From the NCBI GenBank assembly GCA_009702325.1, contig WLID01000008.1, forward strand, positions 22,270 to 86,269: 64,000 nucleotides of DNA, read 5' to 3'. The stretch is from Actinomycetota bacterium. GTDB lineage: Bacteria > Actinomycetota > Thermoleophilia > Gaiellales > Gaiellaceae. Shown here piece by piece: positions 53,286-60,155 of this stretch. The stretch's first letter is position 1. Every line of letters starts with the position of its first letter. The notes below the pieces were generated by a model. That model saw only the letters and a list, made by a program, of their open reading frames with translations, searched no databases and had not been told where the DNA came from. The position numbers and the translations under genes are program-made.

Positions 53286-53807
53286 CTAGTACGTGATCAA
53301 CGCGTGCTGGTCGAGTCCGGCGAGCCGCTCACGGCCCCCGAGGAACGACAGCTCAATCACGTAACACGCACCAACGACGATGCCGCCGAGACGTTCCACA
53401 AGGCCGCAGATCGCCTCCACGGTGCCGCCCGTGGCAAGCACGTCGTCATGAATCACGACGCGTGCGCCGGCAGGGATCAGATCAGGATGGAGTTCGAGAG
53501 CGTTCTCGCCGTACTCCAGCGCGTACGTCGCGCTAATCGTCGTCGGCGGGAGCTTGCCTGGACGCCGTGCGGGAACAAACCCACACCCCGCCGCAGCGGC
53601 GACCGCAGGGCCGAGCAGAAAGCCGCGCGCTTCGGCGCCGAGAACAACATCCGGTGCCTTCGCACGAACCCACACAGCCAGGTCCTCGATCGACTGGCCT
53701 AGCGCAGCGGGATCAGCGAGCATTGGCGTGATGTCCTTGAAGCCCACGCCAGGCGTCGGAAAATCGGCAACTTCACGGATCTTCGTACGCAGGTCAATTC
53801 CACTCAT
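53286..53807 (-). CDS. apt: Adenine phosphoribosyltransferase
   Basis: The protein has 173 residues. It salvages adenine to AMP with PRPP. Seen: the N-terminal FPTPGVGFKDITPML hood, GAEARGFLLGPAVA, and the PRPP-binding VVIHDDVLATGGT. It is the last gene of the minus-strand operon that begins with the RsiG-like gene, and its ATG overlaps the MerR stop by 4 nt. Confidence 0.95.
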   Translation of the reverse strand: MSGIDLRTKIREVADFPTPGVGFKDITPMLADPAALGQSIEDLAVWVRAKAPDVVLGAEARGFLLGPAVAAAAGCGFVPARRPGKLPPTTISATYALEYGENALELHPDLIPAGARVVIHDDVLATGGTVEAICGLVERLGGIVVGACYVIELSFLGGRERLAGLDQHALITY

Positions 53808-54499
53808 CGGTTAGCCACATCCCTCACGTCGCGCCACAGGAGAAGCGATGTTAGTTCCTGCGCGAGCTCAGCGAGGGCTTGAAGGTCACGCACGGCTGAG
53901 GAACGACGATCGGCATTGCGAGAGGCGAGCGAAGGGGCAACGAGCTGTTCGAGCAGCGCCGACTCCCGATCGACTGCGGTCTTGAACGTCCGCAGGTGGC
54001 GTGCGTCGATGCCAAACCGCGTCAGCTGATGGCAGATCGCGGCGATATCGATGTCGCCGTCGGGATAGCGCTTGTCATTGCCAGTCCCCGCTGGTGAGAG
54101 CAGCCCGAAGTCCTCAAGGCTCTTCACGAACAACGGTTCCACCCCCGCGCGTGTCAGGAGTTCGTCGAGTGTGACGTGATCGACCTTGTCGGCAAGCCCG
54201 GCAGGCCGACGGCGCTTGCGCTCAGCGCCTCCCGGTGCTGCGAGTTCGTCGCGAATCACGCGGAGCGGCAGGAACTCGTCGCGCTGGAGCCGCAGGATCG
54301 TCTCAAGCCGATCAATGTCTTCGTCGCTAAAGAGCCGGTATCCCCCACGCGTACGCTCGGGCGTGATCAGCCCCTCGTCCTCGAGGAAGCGAATCTTCGA
54401 AATCGAGATGTCGGGGAACTCCGCGGTCAATCGACGAACGACCTCGCCGATGCGAACAAGTCCTGTGGCGCGTGCGCGCCCTCCAATGGTGGCATTCAT
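53804..54499 (-). CDS. MerR-family regulator, FtsR-like
   Basis: The protein has 231 residues. The N-terminal winged HTH (RIGEVVRRLTAEFPDISISKIRFLEDEGLITPERTRGGYRLFSDEDIDRLETIL) is the MerR DNA-binding fold. The C-terminal half is helical without metal-binding Cys. Its place next to a GarA-type FHA gene matches Rv1827-Rv1828 of mycobacteria and the ftsR locus, whose product activates ftsZ in corynebacteria. Target here unknown, and autoregulation is plausible given repeats upstream of the operon. Confidence 0.88.
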   Translation of the reverse strand: MNATIGGRARATGLVRIGEVVRRLTAEFPDISISKIRFLEDEGLITPERTRGGYRLFSDEDIDRLETILRLQRDEFLPLRVIRDELAAPGGAERKRRRPAGLADKVDHVTLDELLTRAGVEPLFVKSLEDFGLLSPAGTGNDKRYPDGDIDIAAICHQLTRFGIDARHLRTFKTAVDRESALLEQLVAPSLASRNADRRSSAVRDLQALAELAQELTSLLLWRDVRDVANR

Positions 54500-54513
54500 G
54501 GTTTCGAGCTCTC

Positions 54514-54975
54514 CTACTGGGCGATGAACGTCAAGCGGTACTTGCCGATCTGAAGCTCATCCCCGTTGGTCAGCGGAACAGCGTCGATCCGCCGGCGATT
54601 AACAAACGTTCCATTGAGTGACGACTGATCTTCGACCGAGCAGGCACCACCGTTATTCACGACGACCGCGTGGTTGCGCGAAACCGTGACGTCGTCGAGA
54701 AAGACCTCACAGTCAGGTGAGCGCCCAATCCGGGTTCGCGCACTAACAAGTGCGAAGCTCTCCCCTGCCCGACCGCCGCCGGAGCGAACGACGAGAGCTG
54801 GCCCTTCGATGGCATCCGCGTCGTGCCCAGCAGCAGCATCGCGCAGCTCCTCGACGCTGAAGGTCAGCGTGGTCTCCACGAGCGGGTCGACAGCAATCAA
54901 TGCCCCACAGCGGGCGCAATACCGAGCTGTCTCGGCGTTCTGAAACCCGCATTCGGTGCAGTAAACGGGCGTCAC
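54514..54975 (-). CDS. garA: GarA/OdhI-type FHA protein with N-terminal zinc ribbon
   Basis: The protein has 153 residues. Residues 6-24 form a Cys4 zinc ribbon (CTEC and CARC). Next comes an ETT motif (Thr35-Thr36 in LVETTLTF), equivalent to the phospho-switch threonines of GarA. The FHA domain follows (RIGRSPDCEVFLDDVTVSRNH, SLNGTFVNRR, NGDELQIGKYRLTF). GarA, when phosphorylated by Ser/Thr kinases, stops inhibiting 2-oxoglutarate dehydrogenase and glutamate enzymes. The fused zinc ribbon is absent from mycobacterial GarA. It overlaps the RsiG-like gene by 4 nt. Confidence 0.88.
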   Translation of the reverse strand: MTPVYCTECGFQNAETARYCARCGALIAVDPLVETTLTFSVEELRDAAAGHDADAIEGPALVVRSGGGRAGESFALVSARTRIGRSPDCEVFLDDVTVSRNHAVVVNNGGACSVEDQSSLNGTFVNRRRIDAVPLTNGDELQIGKYRLTFIAQ

Positions 54976-55214
54976 GTGCCCGGTGTTGCCTTGCCGGTGA
55001 GGATGTCGGTAAGCCGCTGTACGTCGACGTCCTCAAGCACACTGCGTCCGCCCGAGCTCTGGAGCCGTGCGACAAGCTCTGCGCGAAGGATGTCGATCTT
55101 TCCGTGCAAGATTCGACGCTGGAAGCTCACATCGCGTTCCTGCGCCTCAAGTTCGTCGATCAGTCGCTTCAGTTCGGCGTCCGAGAGGGAGCCGAGATCA
55201 GGAAGGGGTTCCAC
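54972..55214 (-). CDS. RsiG-like c-di-GMP-binding anti-sigma protein (single motif)
   Basis: The protein has 80 residues from GTG 55214. A helical hairpin holds E26-x3-S30-x2-R33-x3-H37-x3-D41, matching the RsiG signature E-x3-S-x2-R-x3-Q-x3-D except His for Gln. Streptomyces RsiG carries the motif twice and binds c-di-GMP to sequester the WhiG sigma factor. Single-motif forms dimerise in early-branching actinobacteria. It is first in the operon with garA-like, merR and apt genes. The sigma partner is not identified. Assignment by motif only. Confidence 0.65.
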   Translation of the reverse strand: MEPLPDLGSLSDAELKRLIDELEAQERDVSFQRRILHGKIDILRAELVARLQSSGGRSVLEDVDVQRLTDILTGKATPGT

Positions 55215-55319
55215 CGCTCCTGCCTTTCCTCGTTGTCGCTCTGGATTACACCCGACAGACGCTGAACCGTCAACCTCAAGTTGAGAATTGCCTCTGCGAG
55301 GTTCAGCTGAAGGTTGAGG
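55215..55319 (-). promoter_or_regulatory. Promoter/operator region of the rsiG-garA-merR-apt operon
   Basis: Repeated related elements occur in about 50 bp: CTCAACTTGAG (an 11-bp palindrome at 55276-55286 on the minus strand, followed by GTTGA) and a second CTCAACCTT copy near 55309-55317, also with GAACCTC. The palindrome resembles half of SoxR/MerR-type sites, suggesting binding by the operon's own MerR protein. Confidence 0.4.
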
Positions 55320-55865
55320 TTAAGAGGTGACTTCGCGCCGTGCCTTTTGCACGTACTGGGCCAAGGCGACGACGGCGAGCGTGACGCCCCACCAGAAGAT
55401 CCACAGTGGCCATGACGTGCCGGCGCCAGTGCACATGACGGCTGCGAGGCTTGCGTAGAGCACCCATGTGGCTGCCTTTCCTGCGAAGTTGACTTCGAAC
55501 CGATAGCCCCGTCGCAGTGCAAATGGCGTCAGGCCAACAAGCACGACGTCACGGAGCGGGATCGCAAGCGCAAGCAACGGCAGACGGTCGGCGTGCCACA
55601 AGAGGATCACGGCTACCGCGATCAGCAGCCGGTCTGCCAGGGGGTCTGCGATCTTCCCGAACGCGGACTCCACATGCCAGCGTCGGGCGAGGAAGCCGTC
55701 GATCTGATCGGTGATGCCCGCCGCACCAAACACGGCCGCACCCCAAAGCGTGTGCCCGCCGTCAGCATGAGCGACGAGCACGGCGAAAACGGGCAGCACC
55801 GCGAGGCGCGCGAGCGTGAGCACGTTCGGGAGATGCGAGAGACCACGTGGCGCGCGCGACGACAT
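55320..55865 (-). CDS. pgsA: CDP-alcohol phosphatidyltransferase (PgsA-like)
   Basis: The protein has 181 residues from ATG 55865. It is an integral membrane enzyme with the complete motif D-x2-DG-x2-AR-x8-G-x3-D-x3-D (TDQIDGFLARRWHVESAFGK, then ADPLAD). N-terminal LPNVLTLARLAVLPVF is typical of PgsA/phosphatidylglycerophosphate or cardiolipin synthases. About five membrane segments. TATGCT (55873-55878, minus strand) is 7 nt before this start. Exact acceptor alcohol not determined. Confidence 0.88.
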   Translation of the reverse strand: MSSRAPRGLSHLPNVLTLARLAVLPVFAVLVAHADGGHTLWGAAVFGAAGITDQIDGFLARRWHVESAFGKIADPLADRLLIAVAVILLWHADRLPLLALAIPLRDVVLVGLTPFALRRGYRFEVNFAGKAATWVLYASLAAVMCTGAGTSWPLWIFWWGVTLAVVALAQYVQKARREVTS

Positions 55866-55872
55866 CGCGTGC

Positions 55873-55878
55873 AGCATA
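55873..55878 (-). promoter_or_regulatory. Candidate -10 element for leaderless pgsA
   Basis: On the minus strand TATGCT ends 7 nt before ATG 55865. It supports that codon over the upstream ATG at 55877, which it overlaps. Confidence 0.45.
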
Positions 55879-55931
55879 GGCGTCCAGCCACGTTTCGCCG
55901 GGAGCCTTGAGCTGCGCTCACCGGAGCGTGG

Positions 55932-56948
55932 CTAGCGGCCGCGACGCCGAGATTTCGACGGGCCGTGGTACACCGATGTCCAGTACGACGTCCGCACGAG
56001 GTATGCGAACGCACTCGCGGCGCCGCGCATGCCGTAGGAGCCGTCGTAGCTCCCGTAGGCGGTTCCACCGGCGGTGAAGCCGGGGGCAGCGGGTTCGATC
56101 TGCGTCCCTTCCCCCCACTCGTTGTACGACGTGATCGTTATCCGGTCTGCGCCCGCGGCGATTGCCGCCTGCCACATCGAGTCGTAGGTCTTGCCTTGGT
56201 TGCGCAGCTTGACCTTCGCGTCACCCGCGCCCCGCAGCGCCTCGTACCCCGGGCCGACGGATGGAGCGCACACAAGTCGGAGAGCGTGCGCCTCGCTGCA
56301 ATACCGTGCGAGAACAGCGCCCGTGTAGGTGACGATGTCGTAGGTGTAGATGCCGTCGAAGTGGCCGGCCGCAGCAAGTCCGGGCAGGCCGGTCTGGGCG
56401 AAGACGGTGACGCCCTGCCGATGCAGCGTGTCGAGTGCCGGTGCCCAATCGGCCGGGGCAAAGTCGAAGGCGCGGTAGATGTAAAAGGTGTGGATCCCGT
56501 AGCCACGCAGATACGCGATGTCGGCGACGACGCTCGACACGCTTCGGCCCGGATACGGCTCAATGTGAACCGCGACCGCGACCGAGTCGCGCGTTGCCGC
56601 GCTGACGATCAACGGAATGCGCTGATCCTCGGGTGATCCCTTCCCCCACCACGATGCAGATACCTCGTCGATGCCGGCGTCGCGGATCTGATCGAGCTGG
56701 TTCTGCACAACGTCCGCTGACGAGGAGCTGTAGGGGCCCCGCGACGGGTAATACCCCGCGGCGATGTCGTCTGGCGGCTGGTGACCGTTCTGGCCCCAAT
56801 GCACCCACGCGCCTTCAACCGAGGGAACGCCGTACCAGGGGTAGTAAAAGATTGAAGCCACTCGCGACACCGCGCCGGGCGAGGCGGTGGCGGTTGGTGT
56901 GGCCATCAGGACCACGCCGATAAACAAGGCTTGGACGAGCCTACGCAC
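55932..56948 (-). CDS. Secreted glycoside hydrolase family 99-like protein
   Basis: The protein has 338 residues from GTG 56948. A signal peptide (about 1-22) precedes a TIM-barrel with SIFYYPWYG, VSASWWGKG, VAVHIEPYPGR and the C-terminal ITSYNEWGEGTQIEPA block, all characteristic of GH99/GH71-like endo-alpha-mannosidase relatives. The final basic tail (SKSRRRGR) is unusual. Probably acts on an extracellular polysaccharide or glycan; substrate unknown. Confidence 0.8.
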   Translation of the reverse strand: MRRLVQALFIGVVLMATPTATASPGAVSRVASIFYYPWYGVPSVEGAWVHWGQNGHQPPDDIAAGYYPSRGPYSSSSADVVQNQLDQIRDAGIDEVSASWWGKGSPEDQRIPLIVSAATRDSVAVAVHIEPYPGRSVSSVVADIAYLRGYGIHTFYIYRAFDFAPADWAPALDTLHRQGVTVFAQTGLPGLAAAGHFDGIYTYDIVTYTGAVLARYCSEAHALRLVCAPSVGPGYEALRGAGDAKVKLRNQGKTYDSMWQAAIAAGADRITITSYNEWGEGTQIEPAAPGFTAGGTAYGSYDGSYGMRGAASAFAYLVRTSYWTSVYHGPSKSRRRGR

Positions 56949-57092
56949 GGGGGTGCCGAGATTCTCTCAGGCGCGGCGGATCTCTTCAATAGGAAGGTGC
57001 GGTCGAGACGGCCCGCGGGAAGGCCAGGATTTCATGTCTCGTGCAGGCTCCCTCACGCCCACCCGACAACCTCTAGCGCGTTGAGGCTCTCG
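56949..57092. other. Intergenic, nothing recognised
   Basis: 144 nt between two minus-strand genes. I see no RNA gene, strong hairpin or clear promoter. Confidence 0.5.
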
Positions 57093-57623
57093 CTACTCGC
57101 GCCACTTCACCGAACAACCGACGGGCGGGGTGTCGGCGGCCGGTGGGACGGTGCCGGCCAGCAGCGCGTCGAGCGCGTCTCGCAGAAAGTGGGTTCTCAC
57201 GGTGTCTTCGTCCCGGCTGTCATCGATCGCGCCGTGGTAGCGCAGCGTTCGATCGTGATCGAAAACAAAGACTTCAGGCGTGCGTTCCGCACCGAGCGCC
57301 TTCGCAAGCTGCTGGTGCTCATCGTGGAGGTAGTCGAACGGAAACACTTCCGCGACAGCTCGCTCACACATTCGCTCGTAGGCGTCCTCAGGGTAGCGAT
57401 CCGGATCATTCGAATTGACAGCGACGACGGCAACTCCGCGCGAGCTGTAATCGCTGGTGATCGCGGCGAGCCGCCCCTCCCACGCCAAGACGTACGGGCA
57501 GTGGTTGCATGACTGCACGAGAACGAGAATGGCGGCGTCCGCATAGTCACTGAGGACTCGTGTTGAGCCATCGACGCTGCGTAGTGCGAATGATGGTGCA
57601 GGGCTTCCGAGAGCGATGCTCAT
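57093..57623 (-). CDS. Thioredoxin-fold redoxin with CxxC
   Basis: The protein has 176 residues. The AhpC/TSA-redoxin fold shows LGSPAPSFALRSVDG, an active CNHC (SCNHCPYV), VAVVAVNSND and the cis-Pro segment ERTPEVFVFD. Related proteins are annotated as thioredoxin-family or thiol reductases; no signal peptide, so cytoplasmic. The ATGA overlap with the upstream small gene suggests the two form a redox pair. Confidence 0.85.
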   Translation of the reverse strand: MSIALGSPAPSFALRSVDGSTRVLSDYADAAILVLVQSCNHCPYVLAWEGRLAAITSDYSSRGVAVVAVNSNDPDRYPEDAYERMCERAVAEVFPFDYLHDEHQQLAKALGAERTPEVFVFDHDRTLRYHGAIDDSRDEDTVRTHFLRDALDALLAGTVPPAADTPPVGCSVKWRE

Positions 57624-57922
57624 CGCAATGCCTCCTCGACTTGACGCCGGCTAGGGACAGGAGAGATCTTGCCTTCGGGTGTGCGATAGATGCGACAGGT
57701 GAGGGCCGGCCGGCCGTTGCTCCCGATTGGATCCACGTCATGCCCGTCGACGCGGATCGTTGGCGAGCCCGGAAATGCGAGCCGATGCGCATCGGCGTCT
57801 GACGTGACCTCAACAACTGACACGGGCTCGTCGATCTCAAGCGAACGCATGACGTCCTCCAACAACGCCAGCGCTTCGGGATGCGATGGGCACCCGTCCC
57901 AATAGAGCAGCTCGATCCGCAC
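57620..57922 (-). CDS. Small thioredoxin-fold protein
   Basis: The protein has 100 residues from GTG 57922. Seen: RIELLYWDGCPSHPEAL at the N-terminus with a single active-site Cys, and FPGSPTIRVDGHDVDP with a cis-Pro-like turn, matching small proteins often labelled alkylmercury lyase- or DF-family-like. The CxxC second Cys is replaced (CPSH). ATG 57961 is an alternative start, but TACGCT (57929-57934 on the minus strand) lies 6 nt before GTG 57922. Confidence 0.78.
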   Translation of the reverse strand: MRIELLYWDGCPSHPEALALLEDVMRSLEIDEPVSVVEVTSDADAHRLAFPGSPTIRVDGHDVDPIGSNGRPALTCRIYRTPEGKISPVPSRRQVEEALR

Positions 57923-57989
57923 GGGCAAAGCGTAAGCATCCGGTGAAGCTTCATGCGCCATGCATCAGACGAGGAGTACCGTTCGAGGA
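57923..57989. promoter_or_regulatory. Divergent promoter region of the redox and cupredoxin genes
   Basis: Minus-strand TACGCT (57929-57934) is 6 nt before GTG 57922, and plus-strand TACCGT (57977-57982) is 7 nt before GTG 57990. Both genes appear leaderless, with 67 bp between starts. Confidence 0.45.
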
Positions 57990-58817
57990 GTGAGGCCACT
58001 GCTGCATCGGCTCTTCACCCGCACGACTCTTGTCGTTGGTCTCGCTGCGATCGTGTTCGCAGCGACCGCGGCTCTACGGTACGGCGCCTCCCCGTCGAGT
58101 GCCGATGACAACCCGGTGCTCGTTGGCAACGTGGGGCCAGATTTTGCGATATCGCTGAGCTATCCCGACGGCACGCCCGTCACTCAGCTCGCGCCGGGCG
58201 CCTACCAGATCAACGTCACCGATCTCGCGACGGTGCATAGCTTCCACATCGAGGGGCCGGGCGTGAGTCAGGCCACCGACATCAGTGGAACAGGGTCGTT
58301 CACCTGGAACCTCACGTTCACCGATGGCGGCTACGTCTTCCACTGCGACCAGCACTTCACCCTGTTTGGCACGTTCCAGGTCGGCACGGGTCAACCTCCG
58401 ATTGTCTGGCCGCCCGTCGCGCCGATCGTTTCGATCCCAGTCGCACCGCCGCCCGTCACATCAGTCGCCGTCGGTTCCGCGGCGACCTCAACGGCCGCGT
58501 CGGGCTCAACCTCGCCATCGCAATCTCAAGGCACGCTCGTCGCGACCGTCGGCCCGACCAACGTGATGACCCTTACGCGTGCCGGTAAGCCCGTCGTGAC
58601 GATCCCGGCAGGGGTCTACGCAATCACCGTTGTCGATCGGTCGAAGAAGCTCGATGCGACGGTTCGTACGATCACCACGCTCGCCGCGACGGCCCAGCTC
58701 ACAAACGCCGGCTTCGTGGGCACAAAGAAAACGACGATTCGCTTCACACCCGGCCGGTGGAAGATCTACTCGACCACGAACGAAGCGTCAGTCGCCGTGT
58801 TCTTCCGCGTCTCCTGA
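57990..58817 (+). CDS. Secreted/anchored cupredoxin-domain protein
   Basis: The protein has 275 residues from GTG 57990. One N-terminal membrane helix or signal (about 9-31) precedes a cupredoxin domain: His in TVHSFHIEGPG and the copper site YVFHCDQHFTLFGTF, where the axial Met position is Leu. A Pro/Ser/Thr linker (about 150-185) joins a second beta domain without copper ligands. Likely extracytoplasmic electron transfer or copper binding. Its 3' end overlaps the convergent photolyase by 30 nt. Confidence 0.82.
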   Translation: MRPLLHRLFTRTTLVVGLAAIVFAATAALRYGASPSSADDNPVLVGNVGPDFAISLSYPDGTPVTQLAPGAYQINVTDLATVHSFHIEGPGVSQATDISGTGSFTWNLTFTDGGYVFHCDQHFTLFGTFQVGTGQPPIVWPPVAPIVSIPVAPPPVTSVAVGSAATSTAASGSTSPSQSQGTLVATVGPTNVMTLTRAGKPVVTIPAGVYAITVVDRSKKLDATVRTITTLAATAQLTNAGFVGTKKTTIRFTPGRWKIYSTTNEASVAVFFRVS

Positions 58818-60143
58818 CGGCCGGCTAGCCGGCGGCTCGAGGCGTCTCCGCGCGCGAAACGCCGCTACAGCGTCTTCGTGGATGACGATCGGTGCCGGGT
58901 AATCGGGTGCGAGCAGCCCCGGGTTCAGGAGCTGGTTACCGGGAATGTGGCTGAGTTCGGGGACGTAGCGATGCACGTACGTGCCGTTCGGATCGAGCTT
59001 TTTCAGCTGCGCTGATGGGTTGAACATCCGGTTGGGGCGCGTGTCGACACCGGTTCCGGCGACCCACTGCCAGTTGCCGATGTTTTGAGCCAGATCGCCA
59101 TCAAGCAGGTGGTCGAAGAAGTGCCGCGCACCTTCACGCCAGTCAATGCCGAGGTGTTTGACGAGGAACGAGGCGGTGACGAGTCGTGCGCGGTTGTGCA
59201 TCCAACCCTCAGCGAGCAGTTGGCGCATCCCGGCGTCGACGAGTGGGTATCCGGTCATGCCCGCCTTCCATGCGGCATATGAATCAGGGTTGTCTTCCCA
59301 GATATCACCGCGTGGTCGTAGGTCGGTATCGACTGAGTGCGGGTTCGCCCAGAGGAGCTGGGCATAGAACTCCCTCCAGCAGAGCTGCCGTACGAAGGCG
59401 TCTCCCCCCTGCTCCCGCGCTCGGGCGATCAGCGCGGGCACCGACACGCATCCAAAGCGGATGTATGGCGAAAGCAGCGATGTGCCGTCGATCGAGAGGT
59501 CGTCGTGCCCGGACGCTCCGTACGCGCTCAGACCGTCTCTCAGAAAGGCGCGAACGCGGCGTATGCCCTCGTCCTCTCCACCAACGATCGTGCCCGACGC
59601 TGGTGCGGCGACGGGCGGTCGCGGCACAAACGCTTGTGGGAGGCGAATCTGTTCGGGAGTGGACGCGAGCGGTCGGATGGTCGTTCGCTCCCATGCACGG
59701 TGGTAGGCGCTGAAGACTTGGTAGTGCGTCCCGCCCGCCGGTGCCACGGCCCCCGCTGCGACAGCGAAGTGCGAATCAACGAGTCGCAGCCGGCGTTCGT
59801 TGGCGAGCTCGGCCTCACGACGGCTGGCGTACGGGGACACATCGCGGGCGCACACGACGTCTGCCCCTCCGAGCTCGGCGGCGACGCCCGCCACGGCTGC
59901 TGCTACCGGACCAACCGCCACATGGAGCGCCCCACCGAGCCGCCGGAGACCCTCATCGAGTCCAACAAGCGCCTCGTCCAGAAACTGTGACCGTGCGGAT
60001 GAGCCACCGAGAGGCGGTCGCGTGAACGCCGGGTCCCGAACAAACAGCGGGACGACGCTGTCGTACTCCTCGCAGGCAAGCGCAAGCGCCGGATTGTCGT
60101 GGATGCGAAGGTCTCGGGTGAAAAGCACAACGGCGGTGCGCAC
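58788..60143 (-). CDS. phr: Deoxyribodipyrimidine photolyase (class I)
   Basis: The protein has 451 residues from GTG 60143. It repairs UV-induced cyclobutane dimers with FADH- and light. Seen: the N-terminal antenna domain (LFTRDLRIHDNPAL), SPYIRFGCVS, LCWREFYAQLLW, GYPLVDAGMRQLLAEGWMHNRAR, and the FAD site DGDLAQNIGNWQWVAGTGVD. The C-terminal extension is Arg-rich. TAGACT, overlapping the stop of the upstream acyltransferase, is 6 nt before the start. Confidence 0.94.
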   Translation of the reverse strand: MRTAVVLFTRDLRIHDNPALALACEEYDSVVPLFVRDPAFTRPPLGGSSARSQFLDEALVGLDEGLRRLGGALHVAVGPVAAAVAGVAAELGGADVVCARDVSPYASRREAELANERRLRLVDSHFAVAAGAVAPAGGTHYQVFSAYHRAWERTTIRPLASTPEQIRLPQAFVPRPPVAAPASGTIVGGEDEGIRRVRAFLRDGLSAYGASGHDDLSIDGTSLLSPYIRFGCVSVPALIARAREQGGDAFVRQLCWREFYAQLLWANPHSVDTDLRPRGDIWEDNPDSYAAWKAGMTGYPLVDAGMRQLLAEGWMHNRARLVTASFLVKHLGIDWREGARHFFDHLLDGDLAQNIGNWQWVAGTGVDTRPNRMFNPSAQLKKLDPNGTYVHRYVPELSHIPGNQLLNPGLLAPDYPAPIVIHEDAVAAFRARRRLEPPASRPSGDAEEHGD

Positions 60144-60149
60144 CCGTCG

Positions 60150-60155
60150 AGTCTA
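60150..60155 (-). promoter_or_regulatory. Candidate -10 element for leaderless phr
   Basis: TAGACT on the minus strand includes the acyltransferase stop codon and ends 6 nt before GTG 60143. Confidence 0.45.
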
